Positions 7,733 to 16,928 are shown, numbered from the stretch's first letter. The stretch: 43,489 nucleotides of DNA from an uncultured bacterium (GCA_938018055.1 CALIKL010000067.1:1-43489), one strand, 5' to 3'. Notes: a model not told the origin generated them from the letters alone. Program-made: numbers and translations.

Positions 7733-10308
7733 TCGAATCGGAGCGCCTCCGTCGCATTCATGCGGGACATTGACCTTCCCGGAATCCAACCAGCCAGCAA
7801 GGCGGCGATGACGGCCAGCAAAACCGCTTGAAAGAGGACCATCAGGTCAACATCAAACTGCAGGGTCCAGCCAAACGAGCGCTGGTTGATCACAAAAATC
7901 AGAAGCCAGGCCAGGAGAAGTCCCAGTGGAACGGAGAGAAGCCCGGACAAGAGGCCCATGAGGCCTGTCTGTGTTGTCACCATGCGTTGCACCTGACCGG
8001 GCGTCATGCCATTGGCTCTCAACACGGAAAGTTCGCGTGCACGCTCCAGCTGCAGAGCCATCAAAGCGGTGAGCACACCAATGAAGGCAACCAGAATGGT
8101 GAGTAGTCGAAGGACAGCCGTTACCGTAAATGTCTGATCGAACACATCAAGCGAGGCCTGTCTGAGGGACCTGTTGGATCGAATCAGTAATCCTTGCCCA
8201 TCTGCGGTGGCAGACTTCAGGTTATCAATGAGCTCATCTATGTCTACTCCATCGGCTGCATAAATGGCGAGGCCTGAAACGTAACGATCAGTGAAGTGGG
8301 TTTCGTAACGAGAGCGAGCCATCTGTACAACGCCTAGATCGGAAGCGTAGTCGTAGTAAATGGCTCCAACTTCGAATGTCCTGGGTCCAGAGGCCGTCAT
8401 GACCTGAAGTGAATCACCGACATCCGTATTGTATCGAAACGCATACGGCTCTGAGACCATGATCACATCCCGGCTGACCATGGCTTCACGATGGTCATAC
8501 GAAGAGCGTTTCTTATAGCGTCCTGGCTCCAGTTCCCGATTGCGAGGCTCAGTGACAACCATGTCCGTCATGCGACCCTCGATCTGTACCCGGGCCGTCC
8601 GAACCGAGTACGTTTCGGCTACGCCATCCATGGCTCGAATCTGCCGCTCAACCTGTGTGTCAATCGTGGCATCATTGCGTCGAAATACCATTCCTGGTGG
8701 AGAAACGTAGATGTCTGCCTCCAGCGAATAGCGGAGCCACGTGTCTACGGTTGTCCGGAAAGAGTCGACCATGATCCCTACACCCGAGGTAGCAGCTACC
8801 GCGACCGTCAGGGCGGCAATAGCAACCGCCGAGCGACTTAGGGAATGGTGGATTCCGGAAGCCGCCATCCGGCCAACAATGCCAAAAAAACGTCCCATTA
8901 GCGGGCGTAAAGCACGGCTTCCGATGTTTGCAAAAGAAGGAATCCACAATGCCGCTGCCAGTATGATGAACAGGATTCCCACATAGCTGAGCGCAATGCT
9001 GCTACCAGACATCCAGAGTATGAGAGCTCCCAGAAGCGCCAGAAAGAATCCGATGCCGCGAAGCAATCCCCCGTGCGTCTCGATCCTGGTTTCATCCTCC
9101 GAGCGCCTCAGGACCGTTGAGGGTATTGCTCGGGTAGCTTCGCGTGCCGGAGCAAAGGCGGCCAGCACCGTTGCACCCATCCCGACCAATAAACCCTTTC
9201 CGAGGCCCAGCCATGAAAGGTTCAATTCCTGAATGCGAACCGTGAAATAGAGGTCATTGATGGAGCGTGTCACCAGATCGACCAAAACGTGTCCAAGGAA
9301 AATGCCCGATACCATTCCGATCGTGGATCCGATCAGTCCAACTACTGCGGCCTCGGCCAGGATGAGGCCAGATATCTCTCGAGCCGTAACACCGATACCG
9401 CGCAGCCGCCCGATGAGACTGCGACGTTGAACGACAGAAAACGTCATGGTGTTATAGATCAGAAACATCCCTACAACCATCGCAAGAAGGCTCATGGCCG
9501 TCAGGTTGAGGGAGAATGCTTGGGTCATCTGATCGAGCGTACTCGAACGCGTGGAAGCGGGCTCGATACGAGCTCCGGACGGCAATACGCGATCCAATTT
9601 CTCTAATTGTGCAGCCCGGCCGTCTTCGTTCAGGATCAAATCGATGCGGCTGAGCTGGCCCGGGGCATTCAACAGCGACTGGGCTGTGGCAATGTCCACA
9701 ATAAGCAGATTCGTCAGGGAGGCCTCCGAAAACCCGGGTTCTGGATCCATAACGTCCAGAATTACAATCGTCGACGTTTTACCCTCTCGATAGAGCGCCA
9801 GGGAAGCACCCGATTGGATACCCAGGCGGTCGGCCGTGGAACGGGAAATCAGCCCTGTCAGTGACGGGCCCATAAAGGCACCAAGATCCAGGTTGCCCTG
9901 TGGTCCTCCTGTGTATGATCGGAATGGTTCTTCGGCGAGAGGATCTATTCCGAGGATTTGAAGCACAGGACCGGTTTCCGCGCCGGCCCGGGTATATCCT
10001 TCCAAGACCGGAGCAGCATTTCGGAAGCCCGTTTCCGTCCGCAGTTGACGGTAGGTGTCGTCCTGCAGAAGTCCGCCTCCCGGGACAATGGCGTGCGTTG
10101 CGCGTCCAGTGACGGTCTCGGTCGAGAGGCGAAAAGCCGTTCGGGCACTGGAATTGGCAAGATCGATTCCAACAACGACGGCGACACCCAGGGCAACTCC
10201 CAGAATGGACAGCGCCATCAGCCAAGGATGCCTCGCCAGGTAACGACGGCTGTTACGGCGAAGAAGCTTGCCCGGCCATCGCGGAGGTGTAATGAGCGAT
10301 AACTGCAT
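7729..10308 (-). CDS. ABC transporter permease, FtsX/LolE-type, two FtsX domains
   Basis: An 859-residue membrane protein. A first membrane helix (HPWLMALSILGVALGVAVVV) is followed by a long extracytoplasmic domain, then a block of helices (around MSLLAMVVGMFLIYNTMTF), a second extracytoplasmic domain containing VYVSPPG-like strands, and a final block of helices with PLGLLLAWLLIFV. This is the duplicated FtsX/MacB-type layout seen in permeases that serve lipoprotein or lipid export rather than import. ATG 10308 is chosen because it lies one base after the stop of the ATPase gene; the longer form would overlap that gene. The downstream AttH-like gene overlaps it by four bases. No periplasmic adaptor or TolC partner is encoded next to it. 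The substrate is unknown. Confidence 0.85.
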   Translation of the reverse strand: MQLSLITPPRWPGKLLRRNSRRYLARHPWLMALSILGVALGVAVVVGIDLANSSARTAFRLSTETVTGRATHAIVPGGGLLQDDTYRQLRTETGFRNAAPVLEGYTRAGAETGPVLQILGIDPLAEEPFRSYTGGPQGNLDLGAFMGPSLTGLISRSTADRLGIQSGASLALYREGKTSTIVILDVMDPEPGFSEASLTNLLIVDIATAQSLLNAPGQLSRIDLILNEDGRAAQLEKLDRVLPSGARIEPASTRSSTLDQMTQAFSLNLTAMSLLAMVVGMFLIYNTMTFSVVQRRSLIGRLRGIGVTAREISGLILAEAAVVGLIGSTIGMVSGIFLGHVLVDLVTRSINDLYFTVRIQELNLSWLGLGKGLLVGMGATVLAAFAPAREATRAIPSTVLRRSEDETRIETHGGLLRGIGFFLALLGALILWMSGSSIALSYVGILFIILAAALWIPSFANIGSRALRPLMGRFFGIVGRMAASGIHHSLSRSAVAIAALTVAVAATSGVGIMVDSFRTTVDTWLRYSLEADIYVSPPGMVFRRNDATIDTQVERQIRAMDGVAETYSVRTARVQIEGRMTDMVVTEPRNRELEPGRYKKRSSYDHREAMVSRDVIMVSEPYAFRYNTDVGDSLQVMTASGPRTFEVGAIYYDYASDLGVVQMARSRYETHFTDRYVSGLAIYAADGVDIDELIDNLKSATADGQGLLIRSNRSLRQASLDVFDQTFTVTAVLRLLTILVAFIGVLTALMALQLERARELSVLRANGMTPGQVQRMVTTQTGLMGLLSGLLSVPLGLLLAWLLIFVINQRSFGWTLQFDVDLMVLFQAVLLAVIAALLAGWIPGRSMSRMNATEALRFE

Positions 10309-10309
10309 C

Positions 10310-11032
10310 TCAGTCTCCCGTCCTTTCCCGTTCTCCGTTCGAGCCGAGCCCATTCATTTCCGGTGTCACGTCTTCCATCCGACCGGCCTGTAACTCCAGC
10401 ACGCGATCGGCCAGGCGGATTATTTCCCGATCATGGGTTGCGATCAGCATGGTACGCCGGTCGTCATGTACGAGGCGCTGAAGGATGTCCATGACTGTTT
10501 CGGCTGTTCTCAAGTCGAGATTGCCGGTAGGTTCATCGGCGAGAATCAGCGACGGATTGTGGGCAAGGGCCCGAGCAATCGCAACGCGTTGTTGCTCACC
10601 GCCGGACAAACGATCCGGAAAACTGCTGCCTCGATCTCCCAAACCCACTTCATGCAGCACATCCATGGCCACTTTTCGTTGCTCGATGTCGGCCGTTTCG
10701 CTCAATTCAAGCGGCAACAAGACGTTTTCTTCTACGGTGAGGGTCGGAATCAGGTTGAAGGACTGGAAAATGATACCGAGATGCTGCCTCCGGAAGAGGG
10801 TTCGCTCTGTGTCCGAAAGCTCCGTCAGTTCGGTCCCTTGGAATGCGATGGATCCAGAAGAAGGCACATCCATTCCGCTGATCATATTCAACAAGGTGCT
10901 TTTGCCCGAACCAGATCGGCCGAGCAGCACAACCAGTTCTCCGCGGTTGATCGTGAACGAGAGGTTGGTCAGGACGTCGCGCTCCGAGCTCCCTTCTGAA
11001 TAACTTTTGCGCAAATTCGATACATGCAGCAT
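10310..11032 (-). CDS. ABC transporter ATP-binding protein, LolD/MacB-like
   Basis: A 240-residue ATPase with all hallmarks: Walker [10 protein letters not shown] (residues 38-46), Q-loop [15 protein letters not shown], signature [14 protein letters not shown], Walker [13 protein letters not shown] and the H-loop ATHD. The [13 protein letters not shown] stretch and DEPTGNLD place it in the LolD/MacB/FtsE branch that works with FtsX-type permeases. It is the first gene of the three-gene minus-strand unit, one base before the permease start. The last 15 or so residues are polar and probably disordered. The 194-base gap to glycogen synthase should contain the divergent promoters, but I see no strong consensus element there. 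Confidence 0.92.
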   Translation of the reverse strand: MLHVSNLRKSYSEGSSERDVLTNLSFTINRGELVVLLGRSGSGKSTLLNMISGMDVPSSGSIAFQGTELTELSDTERTLFRRQHLGIIFQSFNLIPTLTVEENVLLPLELSETADIEQRKVAMDVLHEVGLGDRGSSFPDRLSGGEQQRVAIARALAHNPSLILADEPTGNLDLRTAETVMDILQRLVHDDRRTMLIATHDREIIRLADRVLELQAGRMEDVTPEMNGLGSNGERERTGD

Positions 11033-11226
11033 GGATCAGCCCGCTGTAGGAGTAACAATCGATAATCGGTGGCACTTCAAGCCCGTCTCGTGGTTGGGTT
11101 GGGAGGTACGAGTACCCGTTACCGGGTTCGTGTTGTATCTCTATGAAATCGAACCGCTTACTCACAGAAAACATCACCGCATCTCGTAACATGCAGGCGG
11201 TAGAAAAGGGCACAGAAGACAGCATC

Positions 11227-13026
11227 ATGGCGCAATCCTCCGCTTCAACACCTCCGCAGAATCGTCTCCTTGAAATCGGATGGGAGGTGTGCAATCAGCT
11301 CGGTGGTATATACACGGTTCTCAGGTCAAAAGCGCCTGAAATGGTTGCAGAGTGGGGCGACCGATATGCCCTCGTGGGACCCTATAATGCGTCCCAAGCT
11401 GCCATCGAATTCGAAGAAGAGTACCACGGAGACGAACTGGACCAGGCGGCGGTTATACTCCGTGAGTCCGGGATCGATGTAAAAGTGGGTCGCTGGCAAG
11501 TAAGTGGGAAGCCGCGAGCGGTATTGATCGATTTGGAAGGAGTACGGGATCAGGTGGCAGCCCAGAACGAGCGTATACTGGAAAAGCTGGACGTTGACAT
11601 TCCAGCGGATGATGACTTGGTCATGGATGTGGTGGCTTTTTCCATTGCGGCGGAGCAATTCGTGCTTGCCATGGAAGGTATCCTGAAAGGAACGGTTCTG
11701 TCGCATTACCACGAATGGATGGCGGCTGTGTCATTGAGTCTGATGAAGGCAGACGGATGGGAAGGGAAAGCCGTATTTACGACCCATGCGACGCTAATTG
11801 GCCGCTACATGGCCATGAATGAGGAGAATTTCTACAGCCGTCTCTCAGAGTTCGACTCCGATGCTGAAGCCGCCAAGTATGGCATATTGGCCCAGCACCT
11901 GCTAGAAAAAGCTGCGGCTCAATCCTGTAATGTATTCACAACCGTATCCGGTATCACAGGGCAAGAGTGCCGGCATCTCCTTGGTCGTGCCCCTGACGAA
12001 TATGTGCCCAACGGACTGAATGTGAAGCGATACCTGGCGCTGCATGAATTGCAGCAGCTGCACGCTGAGAACCGGTCCCAGCTACACGATTTTACGATGG
12101 GCTATTTCTTTCCCTCGTATTCTTTCGACCTCGAGCAGACGCTGTATTTCTTCACCTCCGGTCGCTTCGAGTTTGCAAACAAGGGTATGGACCTCACATT
12201 GGAGGCCTTGTCTGCGCTCAATGATCGTCTCATAGCGTCCAATTCCCGAAAGACTGTCATCTTTTTGCTGATTACCAAGGCACCGGTGCGCAGTCTGGCC
12301 GTGCACAGCCTGGAGTATGCTACCATGTTCCGGGAATTCAAGGTGATCGCGAGGGAGGTGACAGAGGAAATCCGGAAAAACCTGATCCGCAAACTAGCGG
12401 CAGGCGGAGCGCTTGACTTGAATGAAATGGTTCCTGAATACTGGAAACTGCGCATTCGCCGAGCCCAACATGCCTGGACGCGGGACTGGCTTCCGCCGAT
12501 AGTCACGCATGACGTAATCGATAGCGACGGCGATCCAGTATTGAACAAGCTGCGTGACCTGGAGATGTTCAACAATGCCCATGACAAAGTTAAGATTGTC
12601 TACCATCCTGACTTTGTTCGCTCTACCAATCCACTGTTCAACATGGATTACGAGGAGCTCATTCGGGGATGTCATCTGGGTGTTTTCCCGAGTGCGTATG
12701 AGCCCTGGGGATATACGCCGCTGGAAACGCTTGCCATGGGCATTCCAGCCATCAGTTCAGACCTGGCTGGATTCGGGGCCTACGCGGCAGAATACCGTCG
12801 CTTGCATCAGCGAGCAGGCCTTTACGTCGTGAATCGAAATGGCCGCACGAAGGAAGAGGCTGTGGTCCAGCTCACGGAAATGATGTTCCAGTTCTGTCAA
12901 CAGGAACGTCGCCAACGCATCGCTCAACGGAACCGGGCAGAAAACTTCGCCCAGCATTTCGACTGGGAGCAGCTCATTCACCACTACCGTGAAGCGCATG
13001 CCATGGCGCTCAGCCCGGAAGGCTGA
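11227..13026 (+). CDS. Glycogen synthase, GT3 family (eukaryote-type)
   Basis: The 599-residue enzyme should elongate glycogen from a nucleotide-sugar donor. It belongs to GT3 (fungal/animal glycogen synthase), not the bacterial GT5 GlgA group. Evidence is the N-terminal EVCNQLGGIYTVLRSKAPEM, the phrase YFFTSGRFEFANKGMDL, and the C-terminal FPSAYEPWGYTPLETLAMG, which holds the paired glutamates of retaining glycosyltransferases. GT3 enzymes are known in Bacteroidota. Compared with animal enzymes it lacks the long regulatory ends, as bacterial members do. ATG 11227 begins just before the conserved region; ATG 11191 and ATG 11143 are in frame but add unconserved residues. The gene converges on the sulfatase with only six bases between them. 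No other glycogen gene is in the window. Confidence 0.92.
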   Translation: MAQSSASTPPQNRLLEIGWEVCNQLGGIYTVLRSKAPEMVAEWGDRYALVGPYNASQAAIEFEEEYHGDELDQAAVILRESGIDVKVGRWQVSGKPRAVLIDLEGVRDQVAAQNERILEKLDVDIPADDDLVMDVVAFSIAAEQFVLAMEGILKGTVLSHYHEWMAAVSLSLMKADGWEGKAVFTTHATLIGRYMAMNEENFYSRLSEFDSDAEAAKYGILAQHLLEKAAAQSCNVFTTVSGITGQECRHLLGRAPDEYVPNGLNVKRYLALHELQQLHAENRSQLHDFTMGYFFPSYSFDLEQTLYFFTSGRFEFANKGMDLTLEALSALNDRLIASNSRKTVIFLLITKAPVRSLAVHSLEYATMFREFKVIAREVTEEIRKNLIRKLAAGGALDLNEMVPEYWKLRIRRAQHAWTRDWLPPIVTHDVIDSDGDPVLNKLRDLEMFNNAHDKVKIVYHPDFVRSTNPLFNMDYEELIRGCHLGVFPSAYEPWGYTPLETLAMGIPAISSDLAGFGAYAAEYRRLHQRAGLYVVNRNGRTKEEAVVQLTEMMFQFCQQERRQRIAQRNRAENFAQHFDWEQLIHHYREAHAMALSPEG

Positions 13027-13032
13027 CTCAAT

Positions 13033-14424
13033 TCAGTTGCGAACAAATCCGTCCACGACGGCCTGGTCGTAGCGCTCAAGCGTTCGCGCATGCCATGCAT
13101 CATTGATCAGCCAAATGGGAGCTGCGTGCGTTGATTCCCACGCCTCCAGTGATCTGCGCAACGTGGCCACCAGATCTGGATGGGCTTCGGAGACGTCATT
13201 CGATTCCGAAAGGTCTTCAGCCAGATTGAACAACCAGTGCTCCTCAGAGGGCGTCCGAACCAGTTTCCAATCCCCCGCACGAACGGCAGCACCCCACTGC
13301 ATTTTCCAGTAAAGCGTATCGTGCGGTGCGCTCGTACTCGAGCCGGTCATGAGCGGAAGCAGGTCCACGCCGTCCAATGCTGCTGAATCGTCAAAGGAGA
13401 CTCCAGCAGCGGACAGAAAAGTGGGGAGGACGTCCAGCGTGATGACGGGATCATGGAGTACCTGTTCGCCTGGAATGTGGCCAGGCCAGGACATGACGAA
13501 AGGAACCCGGTTTCCTCCTTCCAGTGCAGTTCCTTTGGCTCCGCGAAGTGGTGCATTCAACGAACCATTGAATGGCATGGCACCCCCGTTGTCATTGGCA
13601 AAGAACACCAACGTGTTTTCGCGAAGGTTGCGCCGTTCGAGTGCCGAGACGATGTGGCCGACATTCTGATCCAGGGTTGTCATCATCGCAGCATAACGCG
13701 CACGCACATCTGTCTCGAATCGCTCTTGTTCTTCCGTCAGCAATGCATCGGGGACGTGCATGGGCGCATGGGGCGTGGTGAACGAGACAAACAGGAAAAA
13801 CGGCCGGTCCGCATGCCGATCGATGAAATCCACGGCCTGAGAACCGAATTCGTCTGTCAGATAGTCGAGGGAGTCGGGATGCACCGGAGACATGCCCCGC
13901 TCAATTGTGGCATTCAAGCCGGTGAAATAGGGACCGCTCCCTTTTCGCATGCCGAAGAACTCGTTGAACCCGCGTTGCGTGGGATGAAAATGGTCCTCCA
14001 GACCAAGGTGCCACTTTCCAATGAGCCCCGTGGCGTAACCGGCGTCGGAAAGCCAATCTGCCATGGTGCGTTCCGAGAGGGGAAGTCCCCGCATGGAATC
14101 CGGGACGAGGGGGTCGACCTTGCCGGGAAGATTGAGTTCATGGCCGAACCGCTGTTGATATCGCCCTGTCATCATACCTGCACGGGAGGGAGAGCAAACG
14201 GAAGCGGTGACATACCCATTTGAAAATCGAGCTCCTGATTGGGCCAGGAGGTCCAGGTTGGGGGTGCGGATCAGTTCACTTCCATGAAAGCCGAAGTCCG
14301 CATACCCAGCATCATCTGAAAACAGAATGATCAGATTGGGAGGCCGCTCGGGTGTCTGGCAACCCAGATCGAGCAGAAGAAGCAACGGTAAAAACGAGAT
14401 CCAAAGACGGGAGAAACGGAACAT
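13033..14424 (-). CDS. S1-family sulfatase lipoprotein
   Basis: A 463-residue sulfatase. The N-terminus ends in LDLGC, a lipoprotein box with Cys22, so it is probably anchored in a membrane. Metal-binding residues appear in LIILFSDDAGYADFG, and the active-site motif CSPSRAGMMTGR starts at Cys77. This cysteine would be oxidised to formylglycine by a separate maturase, which is not encoded here. Further family marks are GKWHLG, TPHAPMHVP and NDNGG. The substrate cannot be read from sequence; relatives act on sulfated polysaccharides or on small sulfate esters. With no carbohydrate-degradation cluster around it, a defined polysaccharide target is not supported. It diverges from the HmuY-like gene. 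Confidence 0.92.
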   Translation of the reverse strand: MFRFSRLWISFLPLLLLLDLGCQTPERPPNLIILFSDDAGYADFGFHGSELIRTPNLDLLAQSGARFSNGYVTASVCSPSRAGMMTGRYQQRFGHELNLPGKVDPLVPDSMRGLPLSERTMADWLSDAGYATGLIGKWHLGLEDHFHPTQRGFNEFFGMRKGSGPYFTGLNATIERGMSPVHPDSLDYLTDEFGSQAVDFIDRHADRPFFLFVSFTTPHAPMHVPDALLTEEQERFETDVRARYAAMMTTLDQNVGHIVSALERRNLRENTLVFFANDNGGAMPFNGSLNAPLRGAKGTALEGGNRVPFVMSWPGHIPGEQVLHDPVITLDVLPTFLSAAGVSFDDSAALDGVDLLPLMTGSSTSAPHDTLYWKMQWGAAVRAGDWKLVRTPSEEHWLFNLAEDLSESNDVSEAHPDLVATLRRSLEAWESTHAAPIWLINDAWHARTLERYDQAVVDGFVRN

Positions 14425-14454
14425 GATGGCGCCGGAGGGTTCGAAACCATGATC

Positions 14455-14495
14455 CCAATTCTCGGAATTGGAATCAATGGTTGTCTTCCAATTGG
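14455..14495. promoter_or_regulatory. Repeated CCAATT/AATTGG elements between divergent genes
   Basis: The 108-base gap between the sulfatase and HmuY-like starts holds an inverted repeat CCAATTC-TCG-GAATTGG (14455-14471) and a further palindrome CCAATTGG (14488-14495). An outer inverted repeat CGGAGGG (14433-14439) and CCCTCCG (14496-14502) flanks them. Spacing and position fit an operator array, but it does not resemble a Fur box, and no regulator is known. Confidence 0.35.
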
Positions 14496-14532
14496 CCCTC
14501 CGAATTCCAGATCTCCTTACTTACGAACCGAC

Positions 14533-15057
14533 ATGAGACACCTTTTGAAGTCAACGATCACGCTCTTTGTACTCCTTCTGTGCGTCGTAACGATCAGGGC
14601 CCAGGACGTGCAATTTGCACAACACGTTGATGTATCCAGCGACGGTTGGGTCTTTTATAATCTGACCGACAATCGTGTGGCATCGGAGCAAGAGGCTTCC
14701 TTTGGTGCTTGGGACGTAGCATTTCAAGGTACTTCCGTTAAGTTCAACGGCCCCTCTCAGCTACTGGACTCACCTTTCGACCAGGTCGAAGCAGCCCCCA
14801 AGGATGGGTATGCGCAAGACGAGGATGGTACCTCGCAGCTGCCGAGTGATGCAGAGTCCCGCTGGTTCCACTATGACTTCACGAGCCACATCATCACAGC
14901 TCTGCCTTCCCGTACTGCGGTGTTTCAATCCCGTGATGGAAGCTGGGGTAAGTTGAATATCACCGATTACTACAAAGTGGTCTTCGGCCAAGACCCCGTT
15001 CCTCGCATGCTTTCTTTTCGGTGGACGTTTGCCGAAGGGGACGCCTTGGCCTTCTGA
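14533..15057 (+). CDS. HmuY-like family protein
   Basis: A 174-residue secreted protein with signal peptide MRHLLKSTITLFVLLLCVVTIRA, which supports ATG 14533 over an upstream in-frame ATG. The mature part resembles the HmuY family: HVDVSSDGWVFYNLTDN followed by AWDVAFQGTSVKFNG and, near the end, ITDYYKVVFG. HmuY proper is a haemophore that hands haem to the receptor HmuR in Porphyromonas; many distant homologues have no shown haem binding. The two histidines used by HmuY for haem cannot be placed with confidence here. No TonB receptor follows directly, which is unlike the hmuYR layout. Haem or iron uptake is therefore only a possibility. Confidence 0.7.
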   Translation: MRHLLKSTITLFVLLLCVVTIRAQDVQFAQHVDVSSDGWVFYNLTDNRVASEQEASFGAWDVAFQGTSVKFNGPSQLLDSPFDQVEAAPKDGYAQDEDGTSQLPSDAESRWFHYDFTSHIITALPSRTAVFQSRDGSWGKLNITDYYKVVFGQDPVPRMLSFRWTFAEGDALAF

Positions 15058-15098
15058 CCATGACGTGAGAGTGAACGCGTGCGGAGAAAACCGTTATT

Positions 15099-15244
15099 AT
15101 GCCCGGGTGGACATTGTTTCTGCTCATCAGCACATTCACCGGCTGTTCTTTCCATGAGGCCTCGATCCAAACGGTCGATGCAACCTCTTCAATGTCGAAA
15201 AGAATCTGACGAGCGAGTATGTCCGAAACAAGTTCGGACTGTAA
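15099..15244 (+). pseudogene. Small lipoprotein gene, apparently frameshifted
   Basis: ATG 15099 opens a short frame reading MPGWTLFLLISTFTGCSFHE, a plausible lipoprotein signal with the lipobox cysteine at residue 16. The frame stops at TGA 15207-15209 after 36 residues. In the neighbouring frame the sequence continues as NLFNVEKNLTSEYVRNKFGL and stops at TAA 15242. The tail looks like real protein, so a single missing base near 15180 may have broken a roughly 50-residue lipoprotein. It lies 41 bases after the HmuY-like gene on the same strand and could be its operon partner. I do not recognise a family; both halves are short and this could be coincidence. Confidence 0.3.
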
Positions 15245-15265
15245 CGATCACCTCTTGCCTGCCCG

Positions 15266-16924
15266 TCAGTTGCCCATCATCATCCGGATTTCCGAGTCGT
15301 CACCGTTCAACTCCCAGTTGATGAGAGATACCGGTATAACGCCGGCACCATTCATGTCATCCATGAATTGATAGAGCGTAAAGTCTTCGGCGCGTTGACG
15401 CGCATATTTAGCGAGGAGCTTTTCGATCTCGATCTTTCCAATCACGTAGCTCTCCCCATAGGTGGGCTGACGCAGGTAAAAATGTTGCTCATTCTGGATG
15501 GTTGCGCCATCCCAAGGAAGAAAGCCGCGGGGCGTCCATTTGTCTGCAAAACGTGCTGCTTCCTCGAGTGTCATCATGTTAGCATGCTGATATAGACCGC
15601 CAAGAGCTCGCGCTGCGCGCTGGGCGAGCAGGATCCAGACCATCTCGCGACCGCGAGGACGATCGTCAAACAACCCTGCATGCATCATCATTTCTTCCAT
15701 GCCCGTGGCTAAGCCCTCTGCGCGGCCGTCGAAGATGTTGTACCACAGCGGGGTATTACGGATCGGGGAATCCGTAGGCTCGTCTCGCATTCGGGCCAGA
15801 TCGATCCAGTGATAGTGATGCGTTCGCATTGCGACCTCATCCCGGTATCCGATCTCGGAGAAAAAGCCCCGGAGGTCCTCTGGATTCTCAACAGGCTGGT
15901 ACGAGCCAATCCGTTCCCGGAGTGCCTGCTCCATGTAGTCCTTCATGGGGAGGATTTCTTCCTCTTCAAGAAAGGCGAGGTACTCATCTACCGCAGCATT
16001 CAACTTGCGGTCGTAATCAGCCGCGTTATCAATACGCTCGAGCTGTGGCAGGTCCCGATTTCGGTTTTCCTCCAGGCGCAACGCAGCATGAGAACGCGCC
16101 AATTCGCGCTTGACCAACGTGACTTCTTCTTCCCACGTATATGGCTGATAATGCACATTTTTGAGTACCCAGGTCATGTTCTCCTTGCCCACGCCAGAAG
16201 GACCGTTCTTGTTTTCAGCCTCGCCTTCCAGCCACTCTGCGAAGGCATCACTTGCGGCTTTGGCTTCGAGCGCCGCTGCGGCCAAATCCGGGTGGAGGGA
16301 TTCTTGTTCTGCGGCCCAATCTTCCAGACTTGTACTCTGCCGTTTGATGCTGCCAATGCCCTTGATCCACAAGTCGCGCGCATTACCGGTCAGGTTCTCG
16401 CGGGCTGCTTCATACAGAGCCGGCATCATGCGCAAGCCAGCCTCAATGTGGTCCGCATCTTCATCTGAGAGCGGATAGGCGTAGTAAGAAACCTCCAGCG
16501 ACCCTTCGATCATAGGAGCTTCCCGATTCGGCACATCCGTGTCATTCGGATAGAAATACACGTAGTACGCCGGATCCCGCTCCCAAGGCTTCAGAACTTC
16601 ATGGTCAAATTGAAGACCATTCAATTCTGCATTAACCACATGCCAGTCCACCTGATGGGGAACAGGCCATTCCGATATATCAAAAGCATCGAGAGACGCT
16701 CGCCAAGAAGGAAATGCGGCCCACTGTGCTGAGATCGCCTCAGAACTGAAATCAGGAACCCCATCCTTGTGCGGTGGGACACGGTACTCACGCCATGCCT
16801 CGAAGAAGGAGACGAGGTCCTCATAGGACTCCGTCGGTAGGTTCAAAGCAGTTGGCGTAGAAGTACACGACGAGGCTAGAAGGAGGATGCCAAGTGCGGT
16901 GGAAAGCAGACGAATGCGAGTCAT
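15266..16924 (-). CDS. DUF885-like lipoprotein without the usual HExxH motif
   Basis: The 552-residue protein has a lipoprotein signal (ILLLASSC, Cys20). The C-terminal half resembles DUF885: an EGLATGMEEMMMHAGLFDDRP stretch stands where that family has its EGWALY-type helix, and QPTYGESYVIGKIEIEKLL matches the closing helices. DUF885 proteins normally carry an HExxH-like zinc motif before that point. Here I find only THHYHWIDLARM, so a metallopeptidase mechanism of the usual kind is doubtful. It is the last gene of a minus-strand run after the S1/P1 nuclease and the YdeI-like gene, four bases downstream of the latter. Function unknown; a carboxypeptidase-like or substrate-binding role at the envelope is a guess. 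Confidence 0.65.
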   Translation of the reverse strand: MTRIRLLSTALGILLLASSCTSTPTALNLPTESYEDLVSFFEAWREYRVPPHKDGVPDFSSEAISAQWAAFPSWRASLDAFDISEWPVPHQVDWHVVNAELNGLQFDHEVLKPWERDPAYYVYFYPNDTDVPNREAPMIEGSLEVSYYAYPLSDEDADHIEAGLRMMPALYEAARENLTGNARDLWIKGIGSIKRQSTSLEDWAAEQESLHPDLAAAALEAKAASDAFAEWLEGEAENKNGPSGVGKENMTWVLKNVHYQPYTWEEEVTLVKRELARSHAALRLEENRNRDLPQLERIDNAADYDRKLNAAVDEYLAFLEEEEILPMKDYMEQALRERIGSYQPVENPEDLRGFFSEIGYRDEVAMRTHHYHWIDLARMRDEPTDSPIRNTPLWYNIFDGRAEGLATGMEEMMMHAGLFDDRPRGREMVWILLAQRAARALGGLYQHANMMTLEEAARFADKWTPRGFLPWDGATIQNEQHFYLRQPTYGESYVIGKIEIEKLLAKYARQRAEDFTLYQFMDDMNGAGVIPVSLINWELNGDDSEIRMMMGN

Positions 16925-16928
16925 GGGA

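Noticed and set aside
13453-14223. Long plus-strand frame inside the sulfatase gene
   Set aside because: It is the antisense shadow of a clear sulfatase gene and has no protein-family resemblance. The same applies to the long frame opposite the giant surface protein at 38378-39337.
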